NCBI GenBank assembly: GCA_946803715.1
Contig: CAMPET010000050.1
Location: 77,675 to 123,734, forward strand
Reading direction: 5' to 3'
Origin: Beroe ovata
Taxonomy: Eukaryota > Ctenophora > Nuda > Beroida > Beroidae
DNA length: 46,060 bases
The position numbers and the translations under genes were made by a program. Position 1 is the first letter of the stretch. Each line of letters begins with the position of its first letter. Of this stretch, positions 34,601-42,538 are shown piece by piece. A model generated the notes under the pieces. That model saw nothing but the letters and a program-made list of their open reading frames with translations. It made no database searches and was not told where the DNA came from.

Positions 34601-36934
34601 AGATGAAAGTGTGAACCATGGCGTTACCATGGTGGGATACACACCCGAGTACATCCTGATAAAGAACTCCTGGGGACGGGACTGGGGGCTGGGCGGGTTC
34701 GCTAAACTAGCCCGTTACCATGACAACTGCAAGTTGTTCACATTCTCGTACTACCCCACCTTCACGAGCACTGGGGTGGAGGACTCGGGATCCGATCCTG
34801 CTGCCAGGTATTCTGATTCCAGTATTGCGGATGTTTGTGAGGATGCCAGAAAAGGGGACTTTTGTGCCGCATTTGCGGAGCAAGGATGCTGCAAATCATT
34901 GTGTCCGATGTATCCCGATCGCTGGCTAACATCGATCAGGATGTCAGTAGCCGAGTACCGTTGTGAGAAATCCTGCAACTTGTGCAAATGCCCTGGGGGC
35001 ACTGTTCGGTGTGATGATGGAGTTTGCAGGCATCAACACATGTGCCATCATGTGTAGATGTGGCATCATGTATGGATGTGCCATCATGTATAGATGCAGC
35101 ATCAATACATGATGTGTCATCACATAAAACCTCGGCGTCAAGGCGGTACTTTTCTGTTTTGAATTAACATCTATCAAATTCAATGAAACATGTTGAATCA
35201 TTGTTTCGTATATACCTACCCAAATTAGGTACAATGTATCCAAATTTAGATTTTCTTCAGAATGATACATCTCGATCCGACATCCCCCACACCGTGCGAC
35301 AGGCACTGACCTGTAGTATCGTGTGACAGGCACTGACCTGTAGTATCGTGTGACAGGCACTGACCTGTAGTATCGGATGGGCCGACCCTTACAAAGGACC
35401 AGGATGTGGAGTGCTCGTGGAGACGGCTGACAATCTGCCGTGATTGATGGGTCTCCCCAATCACGCCGTCTGTTATCATCAACACAACTGCGAATGGGAA
35501 GTATTACTTCCCGTGTATCACCGTTATTGTACTCCACTTACAGCCTGCAATCATGATAATTCAATAGTCGTAACATTCACCGTTTTTGGAGTTGTCGCAA
35601 GTCCCGCCAGGCATTACCCGTGATCTCTGTACTTTGAGAATAGCCAGGACTTCCACAATGAGAGCCACCAGGCCGTGCCGATCGGCCCGGTTAGTCGATG
35701 CCATGTTATCGGAGTTGTTCCACGCAGCCGTGCTACTGCCACTACACTTCTTGATATGGTCGTACAGTTGTATACACCGCACCTCCAGCATCGACAGTAG
35801 AGAGGGGCAGGACGAGGGAGTGAGAGGGTAGCCCTGCACTAGCACCGATACAAACTGAAATGGGGGGGTGAAAGTGGGTCATAGACAGGATACACAGTAC
35901 CTATGATGCCATAGTCCACCATAATGGGGCTTTAATAGAGACAACTGTAATGTTGTGATTTGTGGCACATACCTTGTTTTTGAATTGGGGAATGTATGCG
36001 ATGACAGTAATGTTAACATCGAGTTGGAGATCCGGTTCATCTACCCAGGGATGGATTTGAGGGTCACAGAGTGGTCCCATGCATGATCTCACAACCTCGT
36101 CAAGCTCCTCTATAATCACCTTCCTATGATCCATATCCTGGGGATAGAGGGAGGGGTGTAGGGTGGACACTGGTGTAGGGTGGTATCGTTTGATTACAGG
36201 AGAGCAAACATCACGCGAGGAACCAAATTACCAGATTGGGAGTTTTTCCCCACTCCGGTATGTATACTTACCACCGTGAACATGCTGGGGCTCATGTCGA
36301 GAACTAGGGCCACGTTGTAGGATGAACCAGTGAGTGTCAGCTTACTGGACTGTGACACTACGCTGACATCGTTAGTCACACGTCCTATTGCTGGATCTAG
36401 CGGTGTCTGCGAGAGATATTGAGAGTTATAAAGCAATGTGTCAAGGCAAGTCATATGTTGGGGGATCAGTTGTCGGGGAGTCAAATGTCGCACTTTCAGT
36501 ATCACGCTTGAAACTGGCCTAATGGCCTATTGGCCTATAGGTAATACATAGATAACTCAATTCAGACTTGACGAAAAAGTATATGATCGATCTAGGAATA
36601 ACGGGCTGTACTTGACAAGAATTCTCCTCACCAGGGCGTTGTTCTCCGATGTCTTGAGTTGGGGCAGGTACCACGACAGAAGGTGACTGTTCTTGACACA
36701 TGCTGTGTCCGAGAGATGCACGTGCACATTCCTGTCCGCCACCCTGGGCGTGCTATACAGGATGTTTTCTCCCGGGCTGCCCTCGTCTCCTCCTCCTTCC
36801 TCTTCCTCTGGTGTAGGTCTCAGTGACGTGGCCTCTGCCCGAGATGGGGTCTGTGAAAGAGGGGCAATGCCTGTGGGAACTAGGCTGCTGCGTGGCTCCT
36901 CTTCATCAGCTGCGAGCCTTACATCATCAGTCAT
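11091..36934 (-). CDS. SZT2: SZT2, scaffold subunit of KICSTOR (whole gene span)
   Basis: Very large multi-exon gene. In vertebrates SZT2 (about 3,400 aa) holds the KICSTOR complex on lysosomes and links GATOR1 to it, so that mTORC1 is switched off when amino acids are scarce. The identification rests on the N-terminal third, where exon after exon follows the human order: ALVLDMSPSMF (human VIELDLSPSTG), DMDHRKVIIEELDEVVRSC, VLVQGYPL, VLMITDGV, GYVPNISLLKFVADVSGG, LHVTMVLTWRRRLHVKYEL and SKWCDIIVHKELYVKL. The start is ATG 36934, with an in-frame TAA upstream. The stop is TGA at 11091. The apparent intron 5 (29073-35310) is inflated by a stitched second haplotype (exons 1-5 occur again at 31058-32681). 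Intron 5 contains a protease gene on the opposite strand. A repeat-filled intron lies at 22710-25020. It sits 365 bp downstream of ERCC2. Confidence 0.85.
13743..22709 (-). CDS. SZT2: SZT2 central exons
   Basis: About twenty exons, approximate positions from 5' to 3': 22477-22709, 22166-22354, 21500-21665, 20648-21430, 20280-20577, 19905-20056, 19440-19850, 19090-19345, 18790-18985, 18360-18655, 17821-18210, 17571-17750, 17160-17357, 16725-17025, 16230-16500, 15893-16010, 15360-15561, 14890-15140 and 13743-13838. The first two were checked for phase. Peptides such as VLDDMYQEIKWLIDDQHITH, KFWVVVQVNHDMFQVAAHTA and IPPYIYKYLPFFWFYLNQHL look well folded. 20.65-21.3 kb codes a long acidic, Ser/Asp-rich disordered stretch, as human SZT2 also has between its ordered parts. 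Most of the limits are estimates. Confidence 0.65.
14630..14821. other. assembly gap (192 N) inside a CA/TG microsatellite
   Basis: The N run is flanked on both sides by (CA)n, so the missing sequence is probably more of the same dinucleotide repeat in an SZT2 intron. Confidence 0.95.
15601..15755. repeat. 17-bp minisatellite in an SZT2 intron
   Basis: About eight copies of tataggagtgtatattg, some with single-base changes, the last ones decaying (gagcgtatactgcatagg). Open frames across it on the minus strand are repeat artefacts. Confidence 0.9.
22990..24835. repeat. array of ~600-700-bp degenerate repeats in one SZT2 intron
   Basis: A block with 'aaacaagaggagagttctcctcat' at its core (written here as aacaagaggagag + ttctcctcat) appears four times, near 23068, 23515, 24098 and 24808. 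Longer units are shared between copies: ctgacagtgaaatacacgta at 23230 and 23906, and tgaatgagtctatgaaagac at 23582 and 24153. The hairpin gggggtaaggcaaa...tttgccttaccccc appears at 23802-23842 and, with a changed right arm, at 24426. A single N (23843) breaks the array. No convincing exon lies between 22710 and 25020. Confidence 0.8.
25021..29072 (-). CDS. SZT2: SZT2 exons 6 to about 16
   Basis: Exons with checked splice phase: 28797-29072, 28488-28624, 28164-28264, 27705-27878, about 27240-27514, about 27060-27122, about 26660-26755, 26260-26522, 25684-26056, 25241-25468 and 25021-25132. Exon 6 begins GHYGFGYVPNISLLKFVAD and matches human SZT2 just after its ITDGV segment. The 27.1 kb exon (SKWCDIIVHKELYVKLHE) matches the human '[20 protein letters not shown]' region. 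Exon 25684-26056 carries a coding minisatellite. The last exon here, VPYLFLISNLLNRSLLNVLN, joins in phase 1 across the repeat-filled intron to 22709. Confidence 0.75.
25815..25945 (-). repeat. 30-bp in-frame minisatellite inside SZT2
   Basis: Four to five copies of a 30-base unit encode the decapeptide HHDNTVSTHE (variants HHDNAVSTLE, HDDPVTTS). Because the unit is a multiple of three, copy-number change would keep the frame. It sits between the ordered NVNGKVFSCFNVLKMN segment and a Ser/Thr-rich tail, so it is probably a disordered linker. Confidence 0.9.
29452..29457 (+). promoter_or_regulatory. TATA box of protease copy 1
   Basis: TATATA lies 46 bp before the chosen ATG (29503). The second protease copy has TATAAA 42 bp before its ATG, at the matching place. 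An in-frame ATG at 29446 lies upstream of the TATA element, so it is unlikely to be the start. Confidence 0.6.
29503..30804 (+). CDS. secreted papain-family cysteine protease with C-terminal ShK-like domain (copy 1)
   Basis: Intronless, 433 aa from ATG 29503. A Leu-rich signal peptide (MLLLLLLIVAVAPDTVRG) is followed by an I29-type inhibitory propeptide with GHYALNKFSVMSEAEKRAYH, then an acidic linker. The mature C1A domain shows the active-site cysteine in CGSCWAF with the oxyanion-hole Gln in VRDQKS, the catalytic His in NHGVTMVGY and the Asn in IKNSWGRDWG. Family knowledge predicts a lysosomal or secreted endopeptidase activated by loss of the propeptide. The last ~75 residues form a Cys-rich module (DVCEDARKGDFC ... 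GCCKSLCP ... RCEKSCNLC) with the spacing of a ShKT domain, then CKCPGG, CDDGVC and a His-rich end. It lies antisense inside SZT2 intron 5. It differs from copy 2 mainly in the signal peptide and propeptide. Confidence 0.9.
   Translation: MLLLLLLIVAVAPDTVRGEDPLRAVLRSPRASLNLYSSFKEENHLLYTGAENSQRYRLFLSSARHVADYNEDEADTGHYALNKFSVMSEAEKRAYHGLNITQSEGEDEGEGEEDLERREVYPDQKVWTNSGAVAEVRDQKSCGSCWAFCAVGAIETRYKILSGVLRRFSEQEFLDCAYEDEEGYNGCKGGRVTRTFKWSRGNGGRLAAGKDRPYENKDKKCRASSTPDGMVAFKIRGYRYVGRGEDKHIIALQSGAVSSSVITTNKFHSYDGRIMRDTTCKSDESVNHGVTMVGYTPEYILIKNSWGRDWGLGGFAKLARYHDNCKLFTFSYYPTFTSTGVEDSGSDPAARYSDSSIADVCEDARKGDFCAAFAEQGCCKSLCPMYPDRWLTSIRMSVAEYRCEKSCNLCKCPGGTVRCDDGVCRHQHMCHHV
30805..30890 (+). repeat. short tandem repeat continuing from the protease 3' end
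   Basis: Units like 'atgtgccatcatgtatag' repeat three to four times. They start within the last codons (CHHV) and run into the 3' flank. The same repeat follows copy 2 at 35058. Confidence 0.7.
31058..32681 (-). CDS. SZT2: SZT2 exons 1-5, second assembled copy
   Basis: Same five exons as 35311-36934, with the same splice sites and no visible base change. Directly followed on the minus strand by the protease-containing intron and then exon 6 at 29072, so this copy shows the natural gene order on one haplotype: ERCC2, SZT2 exons 1-5, nested protease, SZT2 exon 6. Counting both copies in one transcript would be wrong. Confidence 0.8.
33027..33113 (-). pseudogene. ERCC2: ERCC2 C-terminal fragment cut by an assembly joint
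   Basis: The last 28 codons plus stop of ERCC2, ending SLETSQLSE, with two amino-acid differences from the full gene (Glu to Asp, Thr to Met). It ends at the N at 33114. It is best read as the other haplotype's allele of the gene at 37299, not as a true pseudogene. Confidence 0.8.
33115..33383. repeat. third, 269-bp copy of SZT2 exon 2-3 region between two N joints
   Basis: Bounded by single Ns at 33114 and 33384. Matches the sequence from about 31806 to 32072 (the start of exon 3 through the intron into exon 2), ending at 'cacgttgtaggatga'. It looks like a stranded contig fragment. Confidence 0.85.
33721..33726 (+). promoter_or_regulatory. TATA box of protease copy 2
   Basis: TATAAA 42 bp before the ATG at 33768, aligned with TATATA of copy 1. 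The upstream ~170 bases are shared with copy 1, apart from an extra ~24-base segment here (ctacttcacgaagaaggaaa...). Confidence 0.6.
33768..35057 (+). CDS. secreted papain-family cysteine protease with C-terminal ShK-like domain (copy 2)
   Basis: Intronless, 429 aa. The signal peptide is shorter than in copy 1 (MLLLLLLTVTHVRS), and the propeptide has a handful of substitutions (Glu to Lys, His to Arg). From the acidic linker (EGEEDLERREVYPDQ) to the stop the protein is identical to copy 1, including CGSCWAF, NHGVTMVGY, IKNSWG and the ShK-like tail. Coding and flanking bases of the shared core are also identical. It is antisense to SZT2 and has its own TATA box. It is either the second allele placed in tandem by the assembler, which I favour, or a very recent tandem duplicate. 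Confidence 0.9.
   Translation: MLLLLLLTVTHVRSEDPLRAVLRSPRASLNLYSSFKEKNHLLYTGAENSQRYRLFLSSARRVADYNEDKADTGHYALNKFSVMSEAEKRAYHGLNITQSEDEDEGEGEEDLERREVYPDQKVWTNSGAVAEVRDQKSCGSCWAFCAVGAIETRYKILSGVLRRFSEQEFLDCAYEDEEGYNGCKGGRVTRTFKWSRGNGGRLAAGKDRPYENKDKKCRASSTPDGMVAFKIRGYRYVGRGEDKHIIALQSGAVSSSVITTNKFHSYDGRIMRDTTCKSDESVNHGVTMVGYTPEYILIKNSWGRDWGLGGFAKLARYHDNCKLFTFSYYPTFTSTGVEDSGSDPAARYSDSSIADVCEDARKGDFCAAFAEQGCCKSLCPMYPDRWLTSIRMSVAEYRCEKSCNLCKCPGGTVRCDDGVCRHQHMCHHV
35311..36934 (-). CDS. SZT2: SZT2 exons 1-5 (copy next to ERCC2)
   Basis: Exon 1 36632-36934 (101 codons, MTDDVRLAADEEEP at the start; its end, SHLLSWYLPQL, matches the first conserved block of human SZT2). Exon 2 36272-36406, exon 3 35973-36137, exon 4 35581-35854 and exon 5 from 35487 to a donor at 35365, 35338 or 35311. 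All joins are in phase; exon 4 uses a GTGAAT donor in phase 1. Exon 5 contains VLMITDGVIGE, the counterpart of human IIVITDGV. Its donor sits in a 27-bp triplicated unit, so three equivalent splice points exist, each adding 9 residues. Confidence 0.85.
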
Positions 36935-37298
36935 TAGCAGCACTCTGCATCCTTAACATTCGGGAACTGCTGGGTGTTTTCTGATTGTCTTTCCAAACTG
37001 ATCATAGCATGAGAGAATTCATATAGTAAGCAGTGATGACTGATGGTGAGAATAAGGGAACTCATAAACACAGGGTGGAGGAATATGGATCATAGAAGGA
37101 TATCTCAATTTTGCAGGGGATGGGAAGAAATACATGCTACAGAACTTTGAAAATTGAAAGTAATAACTTAATATATTAAGTACAATGATAAAATGATCAA
37201 TTTATGTAAAAATAAAAGAATAAATTCCAATTGTATTCAATTTACTAGAATGAATAAAAATTTAAAACCCGAAAGCCCAAGAACCATCAAAGTGAGTA

Positions 37299-39593
37299 TT
37301 ATTCCGAAAGTTGGCTGGTTTCCAATGAATCGCTGGTCGTGTTGTGCTTTTCCTCCATCTGCTTGACTTGTTCGTGAGTCAGAATGGACAACCCGACTTG
37401 ATCCTCCTGGGGGAAGGGCTGAGCCATCTTCCTGAGGAAGGACTTTGCCAGCTGAACCGCCTCATCGACAGCCAGTGATGAAACTCCATCTCCTAGATGC
37501 TCCTGTATCCACTTGGGTATCTTGGTCTTCTTATCTGCTCGCGAATACCTGGTGTCTGCAAACACCATAATGCCGTAGTCAGTTTTCCCCCTCAACACTC
37601 TGCCAACACACTGTGATGCGTGCCGGAGGGCATCAAACGTGAGGAAGTCATTCTCTCGAATTCTATACTGATCCCTGAGGTAATCCAGCCGGGCACGCAA
37701 AATCCGACTCTGGGTGTAAACATATGGAATTCCAAACATGATGACACATCGCCCGTAATGATGATGGAAATCGATGCCCTCTGACACCTTGCCCCGGGCC
37801 ACGGATAGAAGCACAGCTCCCCTCCCGTTATCACACGCTCTGTAGTAATTCTCCAGGGCAAGAGTGGTTTCAGCGTTGTTCTGAGTTTCGAAGAATACGA
37901 GTTTGTGTTTCTGGACATTTGCCATGATTCCCTGATTGACCCACGTTGAAACAACATTTTCCATGTACTCGTAGCTGGTGAAGAAACACACCATGCCATC
38001 AGGTACGACTGCCGCTAACTCTGCCAGCAAGCTCCCGTAATTCCGTATGACAGCAATGTCGTCTCGGGTCTCATACTTGGAGGACACGGACACCTGATCA
38101 CTACCACGGGCCACAATCATGGGCAGGATGCACTCGCGGGCGAGGGTCATTGTGTAGGAGGAGGTGGTGACCGGTCTGAAATCGAGAATCCGAGGGTACA
38201 TTTCAATGGGGGAGAGTGTTCCACTGGTGATAATAGTAGTCTGAAATCGGGAGAATACTGGTTTGATAGCAATCGACGCGTCCATGCATGTAAAATGGAG
38301 TACGGGGTTGTAAATTGTCGGAGTTCGGACATCGTACGGTTCGATAATGATGCTGAAACCCTTGGAGTAGGTGGAAACAAGAGTTGCAAATGTTGCAACC
38401 ACAGACAAGGACCTGAAATTTTCCATGTCTTCTATCTCTAGAGTCCTCATGAGGGAATTGAGTCGCTGGGTAACGAACCTCAGCGGTTTTCGGTCAATAC
38501 AGACGGTATTGTAGATAGTTTGTAGGAAGGATGTTGGGTTATCCGACACAACATGCTGAACCTTGAGAACGCTCTTCAAATACTCCACGAATCTCCGCAT
38601 GAATCCCAGGAAATGCTGGCAGTTCCTGATATTGCCAGGAATAGACTCGTTCAGAATGTCAGCCGGCAGGGTAGGGTTGCTAAGATACGTGTTGTTTTCC
38701 TGATCAGACGCCGCCTGACGCAATCCCTCCACCAACTTGGCATACTCCTCCTTTAGCTTCTTAGCGTCCTTCTCCTTGAGGACCCTCACCTTGTTATCTA
38801 TAGCTCCTATGTTCTCTTTTGCTCGGTCCAGGGTTCTCCGGTTTATCACCAAACTCATGGAATCTATGCAGACATTGTCTATGTTGTGAGCCTCATCGAA
38901 TATAATACACGCTTGACTTGTTAGGTTTTTGCTCACTAAATCTGCTATTTTAGGATCCAACATGTAGTGATAACTGAATACAATGATGTTCGCTGTGTAA
39001 ATGGCAGTTCTAGCCATGAAGTACGGACACCACCCTTTCAAACGACCATAGTTTTTCAAATCGTCCATACTGTACACTCCGGGGTCGAGTTGATGTGTCT
39101 TCCCCTTATCCTCGAAGTCCTCGAACCATGAACACTTCTCAGCCATGGGATCGTCCCTGTTTCGATCCCTAACCCATCCCATCGTGAGTGTTCTGCACTT
39201 GGCATCCACGATCTTACCCTCCTTCAACCTGCTCACCTCAGGGTTGATACACATGTGTTTGCGAGATGTTAGACCCACTGTCACAAACCCCAGTTCCTGC
39301 TGACTCTCCGTGTAATATTCATCCAGGCGTCGCATCTCCTCCAGAACTTTCTCCATCTCGGGCACTGTCCGGGTACAGTAGACCAGTTTCTGGAGTTTCC
39401 CTGGGTGTTCCCGGAGATAAGCCACCACCAGAGACAGGATTGTGGTGGTTTTCCCGGTTCCTGAGGGCATTTCCAGTGCCCCGTGACCCTTCGCATCGAG
39501 CGTCTGTTTCAGCTCCCTCATGTAAAGATACTGCTCAGGGTAGACATACTCGTACGGAAAGTATACAAGGAGACCATCTATGTTCAGTTTCAT
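37299..39593 (-). CDS. ERCC2: ERCC2/XPD, TFIIH 5'-3' DNA helicase
   Basis: Intronless, 764 aa, against 760 in human. XPD opens DNA around lesions in nucleotide excision repair and is a structural part of TFIIH in transcription initiation. Seen directly: N-terminus [20 protein letters not shown]; Walker [11 protein letters not shown] near residue 42; four iron-sulfur cluster cysteines near 115, 133, 154 and 189 (HMC, AKC, EKC, GWC); DEAH box [10 protein letters not shown] near 233; arch domain in the middle; motif [23 protein letters not shown]-terminal segment leading to [12 protein letters not shown]. All key residues are present. It is followed 365 bp downstream by the SZT2 start, and its 5' end is 350 bp from the NDUFAB1 stop; neither spacer shows other coding signal. 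A fragment of the other allele lies at 33027. Confidence 0.97.
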   Translation of the reverse strand: MKLNIDGLLVYFPYEYVYPEQYLYMRELKQTLDAKGHGALEMPSGTGKTTTILSLVVAYLREHPGKLQKLVYCTRTVPEMEKVLEEMRRLDEYYTESQQELGFVTVGLTSRKHMCINPEVSRLKEGKIVDAKCRTLTMGWVRDRNRDDPMAEKCSWFEDFEDKGKTHQLDPGVYSMDDLKNYGRLKGWCPYFMARTAIYTANIIVFSYHYMLDPKIADLVSKNLTSQACIIFDEAHNIDNVCIDSMSLVINRRTLDRAKENIGAIDNKVRVLKEKDAKKLKEEYAKLVEGLRQAASDQENNTYLSNPTLPADILNESIPGNIRNCQHFLGFMRRFVEYLKSVLKVQHVVSDNPTSFLQTIYNTVCIDRKPLRFVTQRLNSLMRTLEIEDMENFRSLSVVATFATLVSTYSKGFSIIIEPYDVRTPTIYNPVLHFTCMDASIAIKPVFSRFQTTIITSGTLSPIEMYPRILDFRPVTTSSYTMTLARECILPMIVARGSDQVSVSSKYETRDDIAVIRNYGSLLAELAAVVPDGMVCFFTSYEYMENVVSTWVNQGIMANVQKHKLVFFETQNNAETTLALENYYRACDNGRGAVLLSVARGKVSEGIDFHHHYGRCVIMFGIPYVYTQSRILRARLDYLRDQYRIRENDFLTFDALRHASQCVGRVLRGKTDYGIMVFADTRYSRADKKTKIPKWIQEHLGDGVSSLAVDEAVQLAKSFLRKMAQPFPQEDQVGLSILTHEQVKQMEEKHNTTSDSLETSQLSE

Positions 39594-39943
39594 CCTATGT
39601 TTGGGATTATGAAAATTGGTTTGGAGATGGGGGAACTGGGCTCTTTTGGAAGTATCAAGGTTAACGCAAATGTTGAAACTGGAAGTAAGATCGAATAGGT
39701 AACGGTGACATAAAAATCAGTTTTCATGATACGTTATTACATCAAATTACAGCTTTACTGTAAATATCAGTGGCATTGTATCTCAAGTCTAGTTTGGACA
39801 GATGTAAGGAAGTCTCCTGCTCAAAATGGGAAAAAAGGAAAGAAACCACTCTCAAAAGAGTTAGAACAACCGCAAGGTAACGCCTACCGCAGATATATGC
39901 GCAGTAAAAATAAATTAATCAAAAGTTCCCGAGAAATTTCTCA

Positions 39944-40617
39944 TTAATCTTCGGGGTCCATCTTCACGAATAGTACGTCTAGGGCATCTTGTAGAGTTAC
40001 AACATTGTCTGCCTCATCGTCTGTTATCTGACGATCAGTCGATAAGATGAAATGGTATTACTTCCACGTAACCAGTAACAATATTCTATAACCATCAAAC
40101 ACGCCACTATCAGAATGTTATCAAATCGTGCACAAACCTCGATTTCGAAGTGGTCCTCAAGAACCATAACAAACTCCACAAGATCCAGACTATCGAGTCC
40201 AACATCCTCAACAAATTTCATTTCCAAATTCAGCTGAAAATAACCGAAATAACAGGGAATCCGTTGAATAAGTTGTACGTGCTTGATCAGTTATGCGCTT
40301 GTAATCAAACAAAAACTTATACAGCATAGGCATTCCTCGTGGAAACCTACCGAATCTCTGTCGATTTTGTAGTCCTTGAAGTTACACAACACCTCAAACA
40401 GTTCCGCTGTTATTGCAGCTGAAGTGGGTGTTTCCCTGGTAAGACCGGCCGGTTGTTTGTCAAGATGACCAGAGGTCGCAGTTGGACCTTGTTTCGAGTC
40501 CAGTTTGGTACGGGTGTTGGGAGGGGCAGCAAATGGCTGCGGGAGCTTGCTGCACACAGCGGAAACAGCACGTGCTTGATTCACACATCTGATCAGCGGA
40601 ATTGCGCGTCGTAACAT
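39944..40617 (-). CDS. NDUFAB1: NDUFAB1, mitochondrial acyl carrier protein
   Basis: Three exons in phase 0: 40351-40617, 40138-40233 and 39944-40027, giving 148 aa. The protein carries acyl chains for mitochondrial fatty-acid synthesis and lipoate formation, and is a subunit of complex I and of Fe-S cluster assembly. Exon 1 begins MLRRAIPLIRCVNQARAVSA, a basic, acid-free mitochondrial targeting sequence. Exon 2 holds the phosphopantetheine site, FVEDVGLDSLDLVEFVMVLE, with the modified serine in GLDSLD. Exon 3 ends DVLFVKMDPED. Linker residues between the targeting peptide and the ACP fold are low-complexity. Donors are GTAGGT and GTTTGT. It neighbours ERCC2 and the kinase, both on the same strand. 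Confidence 0.93.
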
Positions 40618-40875
40618 CCTGGAACAGAATTCTGTGATTGAATGGTGATAGCAGCACGTGGATGATAAACTCAAATCATTGGAAATTGGTATGGGAAAAT
40701 AATTCTGGAGATAGGGGAGCAAACAGGTTGTATTGAACAGGAAACACTTAAATGAATCCAAAACATAATCAGAACACGGATAATATTATAATAATACCCA
40801 TTTAAAATAAAGTCATATTTTAATAAAAACTCGTCAAACTGTGAAAATAAACTCAAACAGAAACATAGATAAATT

Positions 40876-42309
40876 TCAGGATACATCTAAAGGAAGATTG
40901 AACACAACTCTGATTGATGAAACAACTGATGAAATTTCAGGTCTATTTTGCGGCTGTCTACTAAGAGCTGATGCAATTACGTCACGAAGTTCTCTGATGG
41001 TTATACTATGAAGTTGCTGGTCTCTTGAGCTGGGGTCTGGCAATCGTGAAGTCAGCAGCTCAATCATCAATACCCCAAAGCTGAAAACATCCAGTTTTGT
41101 GTTCTGTACAGAAGAGTATGCCTCGGGAGCTGCATAAATCGCGGCTCCTGGAGCACAGGAGAGCTCATCTCGGAGAAAGTTAGCAGCCCCAAAGTCGGAG
41201 AGCTTTGCAGTCCACTCATTGTCTGGCTTAGGACTCAACAGCACATTACAACTACTGATGTCTCTATGAATTATAGGATCCGGATTGAACCCATGCAGAT
41301 ATTGAAGAGCTAGTCCGCAGTGCAACAATATTTTTGCCGCTCCAATTTTGGAGACTAAATTACTGAGATATGCTTCCCTGGCACTTATCTTCATGACTTC
41401 AGTTACCACTAACAAAGTTTGCTCAATCTGTGAGCAACACATGAACTGGACAATGTGCGGATGACGTATTTTTGATGATATCTCCATCTCCCTCAAGAAC
41501 TTCTGCTGGTTGTAGGGGGAGAGTAGAAGTCGGTGCAGTTGTTTGACAGCAACTGTGAGACCTCTGAACGTTCCAAGTGAAACTGTGCCCCAAGCCCCAG
41601 TACCAAGTAATTGATTTGTGATACAAATTTCATTGGGATGCACTATCCATGGCTGTGATTCAGTTGATGAACTATTAGATGCACAAATGTTACTCTGTTC
41701 CTCAATCAAAGAGGAACAAAGATTCAGTTTGTTCTGGATGACCTGCATTTCATCTGCTTTTGCTCTCAAAACAGAATGTAATCTGTCATTGGTGTGACTC
41801 AGAGAACTGTTTTCTTGGTTTAAACAGTCAATCTTAGCATTCAGTGTCTCAAGCTCATTGTTTAATGATTGAAGTTTTTCAGCATCACTATGATTGCTTA
41901 TGGTTTCAACCTTGCAAGGCTGTAGCAGAAGGAAATTCTGCTTTTCCAACAAGATTTGTTGCAATTTCTCTTCCTCGGACCTTAACACAGCAATATCATC
42001 ATTGAGTGACAACTTGCTGATGCTTGAAGAAATTTCTTCTGTCTCAAGATGAGAGTTGATGATTACAGAGTTTTCTTTCTTTAGCAGAGCGATCATTTTG
42101 TGTAGGGACAGAGTGTAGTCAGAAAATTCTCTTAACTTTTTATTAAGATGTTCATTCTCAGCCTTTATTCTGTCAATGGTCTGCAATGATACCAGATCAT
42201 CTCCAATATTCAACTGATTGATCTTGTTAACAATGAAGTGCTCTTCTGGTTTCTCTAATTTGATATCATGCAGATTCAATATGCCAAGATCAGGTAAGAC
42301 TGTGGTCAT
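40876..42309 (-). CDS. coiled-coil protein kinase, tyrosine kinase-like (TKL) type
   Basis: Intronless, 477 aa. Residues about 40-205 are predicted coiled coil (RIKAENEHLNKKLREFSDYT, NNELETLNAKIDCLNQENSS). The kinase domain is about 221-472: Gly loop LLGTGAWGTVSLG (236-241), VAIK-type Lys in AVKQL (256), alpha-C Glu in FLREMEISSK, HRDISSCN (Asp 350, Asn 355), DFG in LSDFGAAN (372-374), APE (394-396), then DVFSFGVLMIELLTSRLP. All catalytic residues are present, so an active kinase is expected. HRDISSCN lacks the Ser/Thr-kinase Lys at HRD+2, which fits TKL or tyrosine-like kinases. There is no signal or membrane segment, so it is probably cytosolic and dimerising. A close family name is not clear. 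It starts 230 bp downstream of UQCR10. Confidence 0.9.
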   Translation of the reverse strand: MTTVLPDLGILNLHDIKLEKPEEHFIVNKINQLNIGDDLVSLQTIDRIKAENEHLNKKLREFSDYTLSLHKMIALLKKENSVIINSHLETEEISSSISKLSLNDDIAVLRSEEEKLQQILLEKQNFLLLQPCKVETISNHSDAEKLQSLNNELETLNAKIDCLNQENSSLSHTNDRLHSVLRAKADEMQVIQNKLNLCSSLIEEQSNICASNSSSTESQPWIVHPNEICITNQLLGTGAWGTVSLGTFRGLTVAVKQLHRLLLSPYNQQKFLREMEISSKIRHPHIVQFMCCSQIEQTLLVVTEVMKISAREAYLSNLVSKIGAAKILLHCGLALQYLHGFNPDPIIHRDISSCNVLLSPKPDNEWTAKLSDFGAANFLRDELSCAPGAAIYAAPEAYSSVQNTKLDVFSFGVLMIELLTSRLPDPSSRDQQLHSITIRELRDVIASALSRQPQNRPEISSVVSSIRVVFNLPLDVS

Positions 42310-42538
42310 TTCCTGAAGGTATTCATTTTGGTAAAAAAATCCTAAATATTAACCATTCTATTAACTTGAGATGAACCAAAATTCACACATTATATGAAAG
42401 ACTCAATGGCTCATCAAACTTTAATGTTACAAAATCTTATGAGGAATCTTTACAATAACTTATGATTGCTTTGAAAGAGGGTACTAAATTGGTTGTATCA
42501 CAGTTCATAGCATGAACTTTAGACATTGTTCATTACAA

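Noticed and set aside
39726-39947. Plus-strand frame with a lysine-rich end between ERCC2 and NDUFAB1
   Set aside because: No splice or homology support; it overlaps the NDUFAB1 3' end.
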